Notes: generated by a model from the sequence alone, not told the origin. DNA of 64,000 bases from Paraburkholderia phytofirmans OLGA172 (GCF_001634365.1 NZ_CP014578.1:4402001-4466000); one strand, 5' to 3'. Positions 34,762 to 44,090 are shown, numbered from the stretch's first letter. A program made the numbers and translations.

Positions 34762-35631
34762 TCAGGCGTGCTGCACGGACGGTTGGTCGGCGTGTTGCGC
34801 CGCTGTAACTGTCGCAGGCGCCATCCAGGGCGTCTGCGACGACATCGCTGGCCGCATCGGCCAGTACTGCAATTCGGCGGCAAGATGCCGGAAATCGCGC
34901 GCAGCCGGTGTCGATGGGAAGGCATCGACGACACACCGCGACAACTCCTGGGCTCGCGCCATCCGCGCATCGGCGGCAATGCAACCGGCGTCTTGCAGCG
35001 CCACCGTCAGGTAGCGTCCGGCCACGCCGGCCAGGTTTGCAAAAGCGGTATGCGCGTCGGCCACGCTCTGCACGTGGTTCACCAGCACGCGAAACTGCGC
35101 GGTGGCGTGGGCGTAGTGCAGGCGCTTCATGCACGCATACGCGTCGGTGATCGCCTGCGCAGCCACGCGCGTGACGATCATCAGGTCGTGCGCCTGCATC
35201 GCGAGCGGCGACAGGTGGCCTTGCTGATCGAGTTGTGCGTCGATCAGCACGATGTCGGCGGGACCGTGCAGCACGGCGCCCAACTGCTCGGCCGTGTGGC
35301 CTTCGCGGTTGTTGCGCGAGGCGGCCAGCACCGAGAACCCGAGTGCGTGCCGTGCGGTGGCGTCGTCGAGCGTCATCTCGCCCTTCATCACCGCCGCAAA
35401 ATTGCCCGCGCCGCGCACGCCGCCGAGCATCGCGCTCACCGACTTGTCGCCGAGACATTCGTCGATCACCAGCACGTCCTTGCCCTGCTGCGCGAGCGCC
35501 GCAGCGAGGTTCACCACGGTCGTCGTCGAGCCGACGCCGGCCGATCCACCCGTCACGGCAATCACGCGCGAGCCGCTTCTCGCCAACAAGCGCCGCAACC
35601 CTTCGGCTTGATCCGAGAAGAATTTATCCAA
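34762..35631 (-). CDS. flhG: Flagellar number regulator FlhG (MinD-like) with altered P-loop
   Basis: FlhG/FleN is a MinD-family ATPase that limits flagellar number and works with FlhF. The call rests on overall MinD-like sequence (SRVIAVTGGSAGVGSTTTVV, NLAAALAQQGKDVLVIDECL) and on position between flhF and fliA. The P-loop at residues 29-36 reads GSAGVGST where MinD-type proteins have GKGGVGKT, so both the signature lysine and the nucleotide-binding lysine are serine. The membrane-binding C-terminus is not obvious. The start overlaps flhF by 8 bases. ATPase activity is doubtful. Confidence 0.9.
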   Translation of the reverse strand: MDKFFSDQAEGLRRLLARSGSRVIAVTGGSAGVGSTTTVVNLAAALAQQGKDVLVIDECLGDKSVSAMLGGVRGAGNFAAVMKGEMTLDDATARHALGFSVLAASRNNREGHTAEQLGAVLHGPADIVLIDAQLDQQGHLSPLAMQAHDLMIVTRVAAQAITDAYACMKRLHYAHATAQFRVLVNHVQSVADAHTAFANLAGVAGRYLTVALQDAGCIAADARMARAQELSRCVVDAFPSTPAARDFRHLAAELQYWPMRPAMSSQTPWMAPATVTAAQHADQPSVQHA

Positions 35632-37540
35632 AGCGGACCTCGTGCAGTTCGGCCGTCGAGCGTGCGGACAGCGCGGACAGCAGCGCCGGAATGTCGTCGT
35701 CGTGCGGCACGAACGGGGAGTTGTCGCGCGGAATGCAGAACGTGCTCTTGATGAGGAATTTCTTCGTCCCGACGTACAGGTTTTCCGGCACCTTCTGCCC
35801 GGTCGACACGTAGTGCACCGGCAGCTTGTAGCGAATCACCGTATCGAGCACGCCGCCCAGATTGGTGGCTTCGTCGAGCTTGGTCAGGATGCAGCCGGCA
35901 AGCGGCTGTTGATCGGGTGCGCGCTGATAGGCCTGCACCACTTCGTTCAACGTATCGCCGTGGCTCGTCGCGTTGAGCAGAAGCAGACGCTGCACCGGCT
36001 GGCCGGCGCGGCACAGCATCGCGATCTGGTCGGAAACCAGGCGGTCGCGCTGGCTCATGCCGATCGTGTCGATCAGCACAATGTGCTTGTTGCGCAACTC
36101 GGAGAGCGCGAGTTGCAGATCGGCGCCGTCTTTTACCGCGTGAACCGACACGCCGAGAATCTTGCCGAAGATGCGCAGTTGTTCGTGGCCGCCAATCCGG
36201 TAGCTGTCGGTGGTGAGGAGCGCCACCTTGCTGGCGCCGAAGCGCATCACGCAGCGCGCGGCGAGCTTGGCGGTAGTCGTGGTCTTGCCGACGCCCGTCG
36301 GGCCCATCAGCGCGAACACGCCGCCGCGCTCCATCAGCGCGTCTTCGTCTTCCATCACCGGCAGGTTCGATTCGAGCACCGAACGCACCCAGTCCATGCC
36401 GCCTTCCACGTTGTCGACGTCGTCGGGCAGGTTGTCGACCATCATCTGCACAAGCTGCGCGGAGAATCCGGCGGCGAACAGGTGCTTGGTGAGCGCGGCG
36501 CGCGCCGGGCTGCGGCGCTGGCGATCGCCCCACAGCAGGCCGGCGAAGTGTTCTTCCATCATGCCGCGCATCGACGACAGTTCGTTCATCACGGTGTCGT
36601 TGACGACCTGCTCCATGCGCGCCTTGATCGCTTCGGCAACTGAAGCAGGGGTGCGGGCGTCGTCGCCGGTGGGCAGCGGCGGTGCAACTTTCTGAGCGGC
36701 GCGGCGCGCGGCGACTTGCGCGCCTTCGCGGGCCCACTCGGGCGAATCGGTGACTTGCGATACGGCCGGTTGGACAGCGGCCTGCCGCGAGGCCGGCTGT
36801 GAACCCCCTTGCGCGGCGGGTTCGACCGCGGCGCCGAGGCCCTTGGCTATTGCGGCAGCCGGAGTCATCGCTGCGGGGCGCGCGCTGTATGCGCCTTGCT
36901 GCTGTTGTTCGGCCGCGACGCGGCGCGCGTGGTCGATCAGCCAGGGATTCGATTCGGCCATCGTGCGCTGCGCATCGGCTGCCGGCACACCGGCGGCTTT
37001 GTGCAGAGCCGCACTGATGTCTTCGGAAAGACGCGTCGCCGCAACGCCGGCGCCGGGTTGCCCGATGCTGATCGATTGCGAGAGCGACGCCGCCGCGGGC
37101 GCGGCCAGCGGTGCTTTAGGCGTGTTTGGCAGTGCCGGCTTCGGCGCGGCGGAACCGGTGGCCTTCGCGGCCGAGCTTGCAGCAGCGCTAGCGACGTTCG
37201 GCGTCATATTCTCGGCGCCCGCTTCCGGGCTTGCGCCGAATACGGACGAGAACACGTCGGGCATGCCGCTCGCATACGGATTCGCTTGCATCGTCGGATT
37301 GGCGCGCGGTGCGGCAAGCGCGGGCTGCTGTCCGGCCATCGCATTCATCGGTGCGCCGGCGCTGCCGCGTGGCGCCTTCGGCGTGATGGCGGCGAGGTCG
37401 CTGTCGGCCACCGCGACGATCTCGACGCGGCCGTCGTCCATCGTGCGATTGGACAAAACGACGGCATCCGGACCCAAGGCTTCGCGCACGAGACGCAAAG
37501 CATCGCGACTGGTAGCACCGACAAATTTACGAATGTTCAA
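35624..37540 (-). CDS. flhF: SRP-family GTPase FlhF
   Basis: FlhF (638 residues) sets where and how many flagella form. The N-terminal B domain is MNIRKFVGATSRDALRLVRE. A long Ala/Pro-rich middle follows. The NG GTPase domain begins at about residue 330; G1 is GPTGVGKTTTTAKLAAR (about 414), then TTDSYRIGGHEQLRIFGKIL, VLIDTIGMSQRD and CILTKLDEATNLGGVLD. Length is above the 400-450 typical of other bacteria because of the linker, as in other Burkholderia. It overlaps flhG. Confidence 0.96.
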   Translation of the reverse strand: MNIRKFVGATSRDALRLVREALGPDAVVLSNRTMDDGRVEIVAVADSDLAAITPKAPRGSAGAPMNAMAGQQPALAAPRANPTMQANPYASGMPDVFSSVFGASPEAGAENMTPNVASAAASSAAKATGSAAPKPALPNTPKAPLAAPAAASLSQSISIGQPGAGVAATRLSEDISAALHKAAGVPAADAQRTMAESNPWLIDHARRVAAEQQQQGAYSARPAAMTPAAAIAKGLGAAVEPAAQGGSQPASRQAAVQPAVSQVTDSPEWAREGAQVAARRAAQKVAPPLPTGDDARTPASVAEAIKARMEQVVNDTVMNELSSMRGMMEEHFAGLLWGDRQRRSPARAALTKHLFAAGFSAQLVQMMVDNLPDDVDNVEGGMDWVRSVLESNLPVMEDEDALMERGGVFALMGPTGVGKTTTTAKLAARCVMRFGASKVALLTTDSYRIGGHEQLRIFGKILGVSVHAVKDGADLQLALSELRNKHIVLIDTIGMSQRDRLVSDQIAMLCRAGQPVQRLLLLNATSHGDTLNEVVQAYQRAPDQQPLAGCILTKLDEATNLGGVLDTVIRYKLPVHYVSTGQKVPENLYVGTKKFLIKSTFCIPRDNSPFVPHDDDIPALLSALSARSTAELHEVRFG

Positions 37541-37701
37541 GCTGGACCCCCGATGAGGTATACGGACTTACGGACCGGCAACATACCGCTTCCCATTGAG
37601 ATCATTATTGCGAAACCCGTCGAGCCACGATCGATGGATAAAGACCGCTAAAGGCAGGCAATTCGGGCGATGGAACGTGCTTCGATTCGCACGCACGGGG
37701 T

Positions 37702-39804
37702 TTAACCGTGTGCCCCGATCAGATTCACCACCTTGATATTCCGCGTATCCGGCACTTCCGCGTACGACAGCACCTTCAACTGCGGCAGGCTGCGGCGCAG
37801 AAACCGCGCGAGCATCGGCCGTAGCGCGTGCTGCACCAGCAGCACCGGCGCGATCCCAAGGTTCTGCTGACGCGTCATCGCCTTCTGCGTTTCGTTCAGC
37901 AGCGTATGCGCGAGGCCCGGTTCGAGACCCGGATTGGCGCCCGTGGAAAGCGCCTGCGACAACACCCGCTCCAGATTCGAATCGAGGCCCATCACCTGCA
38001 TGTCGCCCGCACCCGGGAACCACTGCTGCGTAATCGCGCGGCCCAGCGCGAGGCGCACGGCGGCGGTGAGATCATGCGCGTCGGTGACCTTCGGCGTGTG
38101 TTCGGACAGGGCTTCGAGAATCGTGCGCATGTCGCGGATCGGCACGCCTTCTTCCAGCAGGTTTTGCAGCACCTTTTGCAGGGTGGTGAGCGACAGCGAC
38201 TTCGGCACCAGATCGTCGACCAGCGACGGCGTGTCTTTTTGCATCCGCTCCAGCAGCGCCTGCACTTCGCGGCGGCCGAGCAGTTCGGATGCGTGCGTGA
38301 CCACCAGGTGATTCAGGTGCGTCGCCACCACCGTGCTCGAATCGACCACCGTGTAGCCGTACACCTGGGCCTGTTCGCGCAGATTCGTGTCGATCCAGAT
38401 CGCCGGCAAGCCGAACGCCGGATCTTGCGTCGGCGTGCCCGGCAGCGCGGCGGACACCTGCCCCGGGTTAATCGCCAGCCACTGCCCCGGATACGCCTCG
38501 CCGACGCCCACTTCGACGCCTTTGAGCGCAATCCGGTAGCCGTTCGGCCGCAATTCGAGGTTGTCGCGGATATGGATCACCGGCGGCAGGAAGCCGATTT
38601 CCTGCGCGAACTTCTTGCGGATGCTCTTGATCCGCTTGAGGAGTTCGCCGTCCGAATTCTTGTCGACGAGCGGAATCAGCCGGTAGCCCACTTCGAGCCC
38701 GAGCGTGTCGATCATCGTTACGTCGTCCCAGCTGGCTTCGGCGTTTTCCACCGGAGTCATCGCGGCCGGCGCGACGTCGACGAGCGTCGCGCCGCTCTTG
38801 CGTTCCTCGCTGCGCTTTTTCATCGTGCGGCCGAGTTGAATCAGACCGCCGCCGAGGATCAGAAACGCGAAGTGCGGCATGCCCGGAATCAGGCCCATCA
38901 ACACGAGAATGCAGCCGGTGATCACCAGCACGCGCGGGTTCGTGAACAGCTGGCCGGTCAACTGCGTACCGATGTCTTCGTTGGTCGCGACGCGCGAGAC
39001 GATCACACCGGCCGCCGTCGAAATCACGAGCGACGGGATCTGTGCGACGAGGCCGTCGCCGATTGTCAGCAGCGTGTAGGTCTTGCCCGCGGACGCGAAG
39101 TCCATGCCGTGCTGCACCATCCCGACGATCAGGCCGCCAACGATGTTGATCACCATGATCAGCAAGCCGGCGATCGCATCGCCGCGCACGAACTTGCTGG
39201 CGCCGTCCATGGACCCGTAGAACTCGGCTTCCTGGGAGACTTCCTGGCGGCGCTTGCGGGCCTGATCTTCGTTGATGAGGCCGGCGTTCAGATCGGCGTC
39301 GATTGCCATCTGCTTGCCGGGCATCGCATCGAGCGTGAAGCGCGCGGACACTTCCGCGATCCGCCCCGCGCCCTTGGTGATCACCATGAAGTTGATGACC
39401 ATCAAAATGATAAAAACGACGATACCGACCGCGAAGTTGCCGCCCACGAGAAAGTGGCCGAACGACTCGATCACCTGGCCCGCCGCGTCCGGTCCGGTAT
39501 GGCCTTCGAGCAGCACGACGCGCGTGGACGCTACGTTCAGCGACAGGCGCAGCAAGGTCGAAAACAGCAGCACGCTTGGGAAAGCGGCGAAGTCGAGCGG
39601 TTTCATCGTGTACATGCTGACGAGCAGCACCATCACGGAAAGCGCGATATTGAAGGTGAACAGCAGATCCAGCAGAAACGGCGGCAACGGCAGAATCATC
39701 ATGCCGAGAATCATGCAGATCAGCACCGGCCCGGCGAGGGCGCGCAAATTGGTGCCGCTCAAGGCATCCGGCCGTCGGGACAGGAATCCGGCGCGAGCGT
39801 TCAT
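37702..39804 (-). CDS. flhA: Flagellar export gate protein FlhA
   Basis: FlhA (700 residues) forms the nonameric export gate and docks substrates with chaperones. The N-terminal half has about eight membrane spans and the FHIPEP region (RFTLDAMPGKQMAIDADLNA, GLINEDQARKRRQEVSQEAE, FYGSMDGASKFVRGDAIAGL). The cytoplasmic C-terminal domain is complete (VVATHLNHLVVTHASELLGR, LVDDLVPKSLSLTTLQKVLQ, and PQLKVLSYAEVPDTRNIKVV). The start overlaps the flhB stop in an ATGA arrangement. A 161-base gap precedes flhF. Confidence 0.98.
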   Translation of the reverse strand: MNARAGFLSRRPDALSGTNLRALAGPVLICMILGMMILPLPPFLLDLLFTFNIALSVMVLLVSMYTMKPLDFAAFPSVLLFSTLLRLSLNVASTRVVLLEGHTGPDAAGQVIESFGHFLVGGNFAVGIVVFIILMVINFMVITKGAGRIAEVSARFTLDAMPGKQMAIDADLNAGLINEDQARKRRQEVSQEAEFYGSMDGASKFVRGDAIAGLLIMVINIVGGLIVGMVQHGMDFASAGKTYTLLTIGDGLVAQIPSLVISTAAGVIVSRVATNEDIGTQLTGQLFTNPRVLVITGCILVLMGLIPGMPHFAFLILGGGLIQLGRTMKKRSEERKSGATLVDVAPAAMTPVENAEASWDDVTMIDTLGLEVGYRLIPLVDKNSDGELLKRIKSIRKKFAQEIGFLPPVIHIRDNLELRPNGYRIALKGVEVGVGEAYPGQWLAINPGQVSAALPGTPTQDPAFGLPAIWIDTNLREQAQVYGYTVVDSSTVVATHLNHLVVTHASELLGRREVQALLERMQKDTPSLVDDLVPKSLSLTTLQKVLQNLLEEGVPIRDMRTILEALSEHTPKVTDAHDLTAAVRLALGRAITQQWFPGAGDMQVMGLDSNLERVLSQALSTGANPGLEPGLAHTLLNETQKAMTRQQNLGIAPVLLVQHALRPMLARFLRRSLPQLKVLSYAEVPDTRNIKVVNLIGAHG

Positions 39805-41024
39805 GCGGAGGCTCCTGAAGCGTTGTGGTTATCTGACTTATTGGCTGAATCAAGCGCGTCGGCGGCTTCCTGCTCGGCTTCATCGTCCGAAACGCCGCCT
39901 TTGTCGAGCTCCGGCGGCACGTCGAACTCGGTCGGTGCGACCGGTGCGACGCCGCCTTCGGTGTTGAAACGCCGCAACTGATACACCCACGCGAGCACTT
40001 CGGCGACCGCGCCATATAGCGGGCCGGGAATTTCACGGTTCAGTTCGACGTTGTGATACAGCGCACGGGCAAGCGGTGGCGCTTCCAGCAGCGGCACGTT
40101 GTTTCCGGCGGCGATTTCGCGAATCCGCGCGGCCACCAGATTCACGCCCTTGGCGACCACCTTCGGTGCGCCCATCTCGCCATCGGTGTACTGCAGTGCG
40201 ACCGCGAAGTGCGTCGGGTTGGTCACCACCACGTCGGCCTTCGGCACCTGGGTCATCATGCGGCGGCGGGCCATGGCGCGCTGTTGCTGGCGAATCCGGC
40301 CTTTGACGTGCGGATCGCCTTCGCTTTCGCGGTGTTCGCGCTTCACTTCTTCCTTCGTCATGCGCAGTTTCTTGTGGAACTGCCAGAGTTGATACGGCAC
40401 ATCGAGCGCGGCCACGACGAACATGCCCGCCACCGTCATGCCGCAGCACACCGCGATCAGATGCATGGCGCTGGCGAGCGCAAGGTGCAGCGGCTGGGTC
40501 GCCAGCGCGAGAATTTCCTCGCGGCGATTCCAGATCGCCGTGCCGCCGATACCGCCCACGACGAGCGTCTTCGCGAGCGACATGCCGAGCTGAACCGGCC
40601 CGTTGATCGAGAATATCTTGCCGAGCCCCGCGATCGGATTGAGCCGGTCGAACTTGGGCTCGAGGCCTTTCGAAGACAGCTGCCAGCCTCCCAGCGCCAT
40701 GGGCGCGAGCAAAGCGGCCGCGCCGGTGAACGCCAGAACCGGCAGCAGCGCATACAGGCCTTCGCGGCCCGCAGCGCCCGCGCCGATCATCATGCGGCGG
40801 GTTTCGAACACCGTGGCATGGTCGAACGTGAAGGCCGAGCGCAGCATGCCCTGCAGATGCTCGCCGATGCTGCCGGACATGCCCCATACGCCGAAGAAGC
40901 CCGCTGCCAGCAGCGCAAACGTCGACAGCTCCCGCGAACGCACGATCTGCCCTTCCTCGCGCGCCTTTTGCAGGCGCCGGGGAGTGGCTGATTCGGTTTT
41001 TTCGAGGTCGCTATCCTCTGCCAC
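39801..41024 (-). CDS. flhB: Flagellar export switch protein FlhB
   Basis: FlhB (407 residues) switches export from rod-hook to filament substrates after self-cleavage. The N-terminus (EDSDLEKTESATPRRLQKAR, EEGQIVRSREL), four membrane spans and the cleavage motif NPTH (about residues 268-271, in VVTNPTHFAVALQY) are present. The start is a GTG at 41024 with GGAGAGCG upstream; the longer frame lacks homology. An acidic, Ala/Asp-rich tail of about 50 residues extends the C-terminus. The stop overlaps flhA. Confidence 0.97.
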   Translation of the reverse strand: MAEDSDLEKTESATPRRLQKAREEGQIVRSRELSTFALLAAGFFGVWGMSGSIGEHLQGMLRSAFTFDHATVFETRRMMIGAGAAGREGLYALLPVLAFTGAAALLAPMALGGWQLSSKGLEPKFDRLNPIAGLGKIFSINGPVQLGMSLAKTLVVGGIGGTAIWNRREEILALATQPLHLALASAMHLIAVCCGMTVAGMFVVAALDVPYQLWQFHKKLRMTKEEVKREHRESEGDPHVKGRIRQQQRAMARRRMMTQVPKADVVVTNPTHFAVALQYTDGEMGAPKVVAKGVNLVAARIREIAAGNNVPLLEAPPLARALYHNVELNREIPGPLYGAVAEVLAWVYQLRRFNTEGGVAPVAPTEFDVPPELDKGGVSDDEAEQEAADALDSANKSDNHNASGASA

Positions 41025-41103
41025 AAACGCTCTCCAGTCGGCTGAGGCACGGCGCCTCTTTCCAGTGAGAGCGATTATTCCCGCTCGACGCAAGCACCGA
41101 TCG

Positions 41104-41136
41104 GCGGATAAGGGCGGAGAAAGGGGGGTATTTCGA
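41104..41136 (-). promoter_or_regulatory. Putative FlhDC-type box upstream of flhB
   Basis: On the minus strand: CGAAATACC, then CCCTTATCCG (GAAATA-N18-TATCC). It lies about 80-110 bases before the flhB GTG and matches the spacing of the motifs at fliE/fliF and flgB/flgA. Inference from shared pattern only. Confidence 0.35.
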
Positions 41137-41162
41137 GGGATGGAACAGCCACTGCGGCCAGC

Positions 41163-41192
41163 GGCCACCCGCGCGATTTCGCGCGGGTGGCC
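41163..41192. terminator. Perfect 14-base-pair hairpin downstream of the DUF3443 gene
   Basis: GGCCACCCGCGCGA, a 2-base loop, then TCGCGCGGGTGGCC. It begins 29 bases past the DUF3443 stop and lies upstream of flhB. No T-tract follows, so termination is uncertain, but the stem is very stable. Confidence 0.5.
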
Positions 41193-41221
41193 AAGCGGTT
41201 CTTACGCGTGCGTCATGCGGC

Positions 41222-42517
41222 TCAGAAGCCGACGTAAGGCGCCTGACCGCCGTTCAACGTCTGATCGAAGCCGTAATACACGTAACGGCCATAAAAGAAC
41301 GGCAAACCGAGATCGAAGCTGCTGCTGCCGCCGATCTGGCCGGCCAGATCGTTGAACGCATAGTTGCTGCTGTTGCCGAACAGCGTGGCCGCGCTCAGGA
41401 TGCCGATGCTGACGCTAGCTTTCGTGCTGTTCAGGCCGGCCAGGGTGATCGACCGGGTCTGCGCGGACGACGGACAATAGAAACTGGCGAAATTAGTGCA
41501 CAGCGCGAGCGAGTTATCGGCGAAGAAGTACGCGTTCGAACCCGAATCCAGGAACGCCTGCACGGTCGTGCCGTTATAGACGCTGTTGTTCATGTCGCCG
41601 AAGGGATCGGTGGTGAAGGTCTGTGCGGCCGCCAGCGCATTGTTCGACTGCGTGCCCGGCGGGGTGATCCCGAACACCAGCGTGCCGGTGGCCGATGGCG
41701 CACCGGTGTTCGACAATATCGGCGGCATCTGCACGATCACGCCGTTATTGTCGGCCGCAAAGTTGGCGGCCGGATTGGCGACCTGCTGATTGAGCGGTAC
41801 CGCGGTACGGGCGCAGGAGGTGCCGCCCGGGCACGCGAAATAATTGCTGTAGTTGGCGGCGGTTGCCGTGTTCGCACAGGTTGCGCCGCAATCGGTGGGC
41901 GCCGTGCCAATGCCGAGAATACCGTTGGCACCGAGATCGCTAGCGGTGTTTTCCGCCGGACCGCCGCCGCAGCCCTTCGCCGGTATCGTACCTGCGGCCG
42001 GATCGCCGATGATCTGTATCGGGATGGCCCCGGCCGTCGTCTCTCCGCCGATCTGCACGGTCGCGGTACGCACCGTGCCCCACGTGTAGCCGTCGGCGAA
42101 GGTCGCGCACTCGGCGAGCTGCGCACCGCTGGACAGGGTACTGATCGGCAACAACGAAGTATTTACCACCGAACTGACCAGACGCAGCCCGAACGAACCG
42201 GTATCGACCTGGATGTTGTCGATCTTCTGACAATTGGATGTCGTACCTGGCGGGCAGACGGTCACGCTAACCGTCGGAATATTGATCACGCCCTTCACGC
42301 CCGCGCCGACCGTGATCGGCACGGTGTTCGCCGCATTCGCCGCGATCGGTTGCTGGGTCGGACTGGGCGGCAACGAGCCGCCGTTCAACGCGTTCGACGA
42401 ATTATTATTGGAACCGGAGCCGCCGCCACCGCATGCGGCCACCACCGCCACCAAGACCACGGCCACGACTGCCTGCATCCAGCCCTTGAGCTTCACAGCA
42501 CTTTGCATGGTTCGCAT
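41222..42517 (-). CDS. DUF3443 family lipoprotein with aspartic-protease-like motifs
   Basis: A 431-residue protein that resembles the DUF3443 family of Burkholderiaceae. The signal ends in VVAAC followed by a Gly/Ser/Asn linker, so it is probably a lipoprotein. Two motifs suggest a pepsin-like fold: QVDTGSFGLRL (Asp105) and FLDSGSNAYFF (about residue 321); NGILGIG and DLGLPFFYGRYVYYGFD also recall the second halves of pepsin lobes. Several Cys pairs (CPPGTTSNC, CGATC, CPGGTSC) suggest disulfides. It is 15 bases after the DUF2844 gene, with GAGGA before the ATG, so the two are an operon. Function unknown. Confidence 0.8.
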   Translation of the reverse strand: MRTMQSAVKLKGWMQAVVAVVLVAVVAACGGGGSGSNNNSSNALNGGSLPPSPTQQPIAANAANTVPITVGAGVKGVINIPTVSVTVCPPGTTSNCQKIDNIQVDTGSFGLRLVSSVVNTSLLPISTLSSGAQLAECATFADGYTWGTVRTATVQIGGETTAGAIPIQIIGDPAAGTIPAKGCGGGPAENTASDLGANGILGIGTAPTDCGATCANTATAANYSNYFACPGGTSCARTAVPLNQQVANPAANFAADNNGVIVQMPPILSNTGAPSATGTLVFGITPPGTQSNNALAAAQTFTTDPFGDMNNSVYNGTTVQAFLDSGSNAYFFADNSLALCTNFASFYCPSSAQTRSITLAGLNSTKASVSIGILSAATLFGNSSNYAFNDLAGQIGGSSSFDLGLPFFYGRYVYYGFDQTLNGGQAPYVGF

Positions 42518-42532
42518 CGCTCGTCCTCGCCC

Positions 42533-43090
42533 TTACTGGATGTCGGAACCGCTGACGCCGGCGGGCAACGCCGGCGGCAACCAGGCCTGACCGTTGAACG
42601 CGCCCATGTGGCCGCCGGAGCGCACCACGAGGTTGCCCTGGTCGACCACAACGGGGCCACGAGCGCCTCCGCTCGCCGCGCGCACGGCTTTTACGCCGGC
42701 GACATATTGCGGGAAATAGCTGCCGAGCAGATCGCTGAGATCCGGCATTTGTGGACCGCGCCACGCGATGCCGAAGACCGAACCGTCCGCGGCGAGGTAT
42801 TCGCGCACCACCGTGCCGTTGCCGAGCGTAGTTTCACGCACGGTGTAAGACGCGGAAGCCGAGGTGGGGGCTGAGGTAGAAGCGGTCGCGCTGGAGGCAG
42901 AACGCATGACGCTTTGAGCCGCCGTTGCCGAACTGGTGCCGGGTTCAACGGTGCGGGAAGAAACCAGCGCATCCGCAGGGGGCGTCATCGGGGCGCCGCC
43001 CAGTCCCGCATAGGCGGACCGCACGGCTGACAGCGAACAGGGCAAAGCTAGCGCCATAACGAACCCGGCGCGACGGACATGACTCCACAT
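42533..43090 (-). CDS. DUF2844 family exported protein
   Basis: A 185-residue protein with a signal peptide (FVMALALPCSLSAVRSAYA-GLGG). The C-terminal half resembles DUF2844: YTVRETTLGNGTVVREYLAA, DGSVFGIAWRGPQMPDLSDL, LGSYFPQYVAGVKA. A Ser/Ala/Thr-rich linker stands between signal and domain. The ATG at 43090 follows GGGAGGAG; a longer frame to 43162 lacks a signal at its start. It is the first gene of a two-gene unit with the DUF3443 lipoprotein. The family has no known function; location is probably periplasm or outer membrane. Confidence 0.78.
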   Translation of the reverse strand: MWSHVRRAGFVMALALPCSLSAVRSAYAGLGGAPMTPPADALVSSRTVEPGTSSATAAQSVMRSASSATASTSAPTSASASYTVRETTLGNGTVVREYLAADGSVFGIAWRGPQMPDLSDLLGSYFPQYVAGVKAVRAASGGARGPVVVDQGNLVVRSGGHMGAFNGQAWLPPALPAGVSGSDIQ

Positions 43091-43378
43091 GACAAGGCTC
43101 CTCCCGAACTGCTGCCGCTCGGCTCGCACCTCGTACGAACCGGCTGCATGTATGCAGATCATACGGCACGACTACGGTCGCATTCTGAAGGAATGCTTCA
43201 CCGTGCCACCGGCCGGTGACTATTTCTCACCAGAAAGCCGTGCCGCTGCTCGAGTTCGCAGTATGCCTGTGGTTTGTATCGGCAGACAGCTAGCTCATGC
43301 GGGAGCGTAGCTTGCCACCCATACCGGTCCGGCGCGGCCCGGCGGCCCGCCCCCGCGCCCTTGCGGGCAGCCGGCCGC

Positions 43379-44089
43379 TCAGAAGCCGAGACTCGCCAGC
43401 AGATCGTCGACCTGCGACTGGTCCTGCACCACGTCCGTCTTGCCTTCCGGATTGATCTGCGGACCATTCAGCAGATGTTCGGGGCTGCCGGTGGACGACG
43501 GCTCAGCCGCCAGGGCGGCCGCATTCGCCGCGAACTGCTCGCGCCGCTCGAGCGCGATGTTCTCGACCAGCACGCCGAGCAACTGCTGCTCGATCAGGTA
43601 GACGACGTCCGTGATCTTCTTGATGACCTGGCCGGTCAGATCCTGGAAGTCCTGCGCCAGCATGATCTCCATCAGCTGCGCGTTGGTCGCGCTGGTCGCT
43701 TCGGGCACGCCGCGCAGAAAGGTCCGCGTGTCGTTCATCAAGGCGCGCACTTCTTCGCGCTCGATCGGCGCCGCGTACCACTGCTCCCAGCGCGAGTCGA
43801 GCTCGCCCGCGTCCTGCTGCAGTTGCGTCTGGATCGGCTTGGCGACGTCAATCGCGGACAGCACGCGCTCGGCAGCCTGCTCGGTCATGTTCGCGATGTA
43901 CTTCAGACGGTCGCGGGCATCGGGCACGGCTTCCGCCGCCCGCTCGACATGCTTGTCGAGCCCGAGCTCACGCATCGAGTCGCGCAGCGTGCGCGTCAGT
44001 TGTCCGATCCGGGCGAGGATGCGGTCGGACGCGAAGTCGCCGCTTTCCATCACCGCGTCGGCGCCTTGCGCGTTGGTCGGCAGAGTCAC
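43379..44089 (-). CDS. cheZ: Protein phosphatase CheZ
   Basis: CheZ (236 residues) removes phosphate from CheY. The catalytic region is intact: ATNAQLMEIMLAQDFQDLTG, QVIKKITDVVYLIEQQLL, containing the DFQDLTGQ motif with the key Asp and Gln. The C-terminal CheY-binding helix is VDDLLASLGF. The start is the GTG at 44089 with GGGAG upstream, 1 base after the cheY stop. It is the last gene of the chemotaxis cluster. Confidence 0.95.
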   Translation of the reverse strand: MTLPTNAQGADAVMESGDFASDRILARIGQLTRTLRDSMRELGLDKHVERAAEAVPDARDRLKYIANMTEQAAERVLSAIDVAKPIQTQLQQDAGELDSRWEQWYAAPIEREEVRALMNDTRTFLRGVPEATSATNAQLMEIMLAQDFQDLTGQVIKKITDVVYLIEQQLLGVLVENIALERREQFAANAAALAAEPSSTGSPEHLLNGPQINPEGKTDVVQDQSQVDDLLASLGF

Positions 44090-44090
44090 A

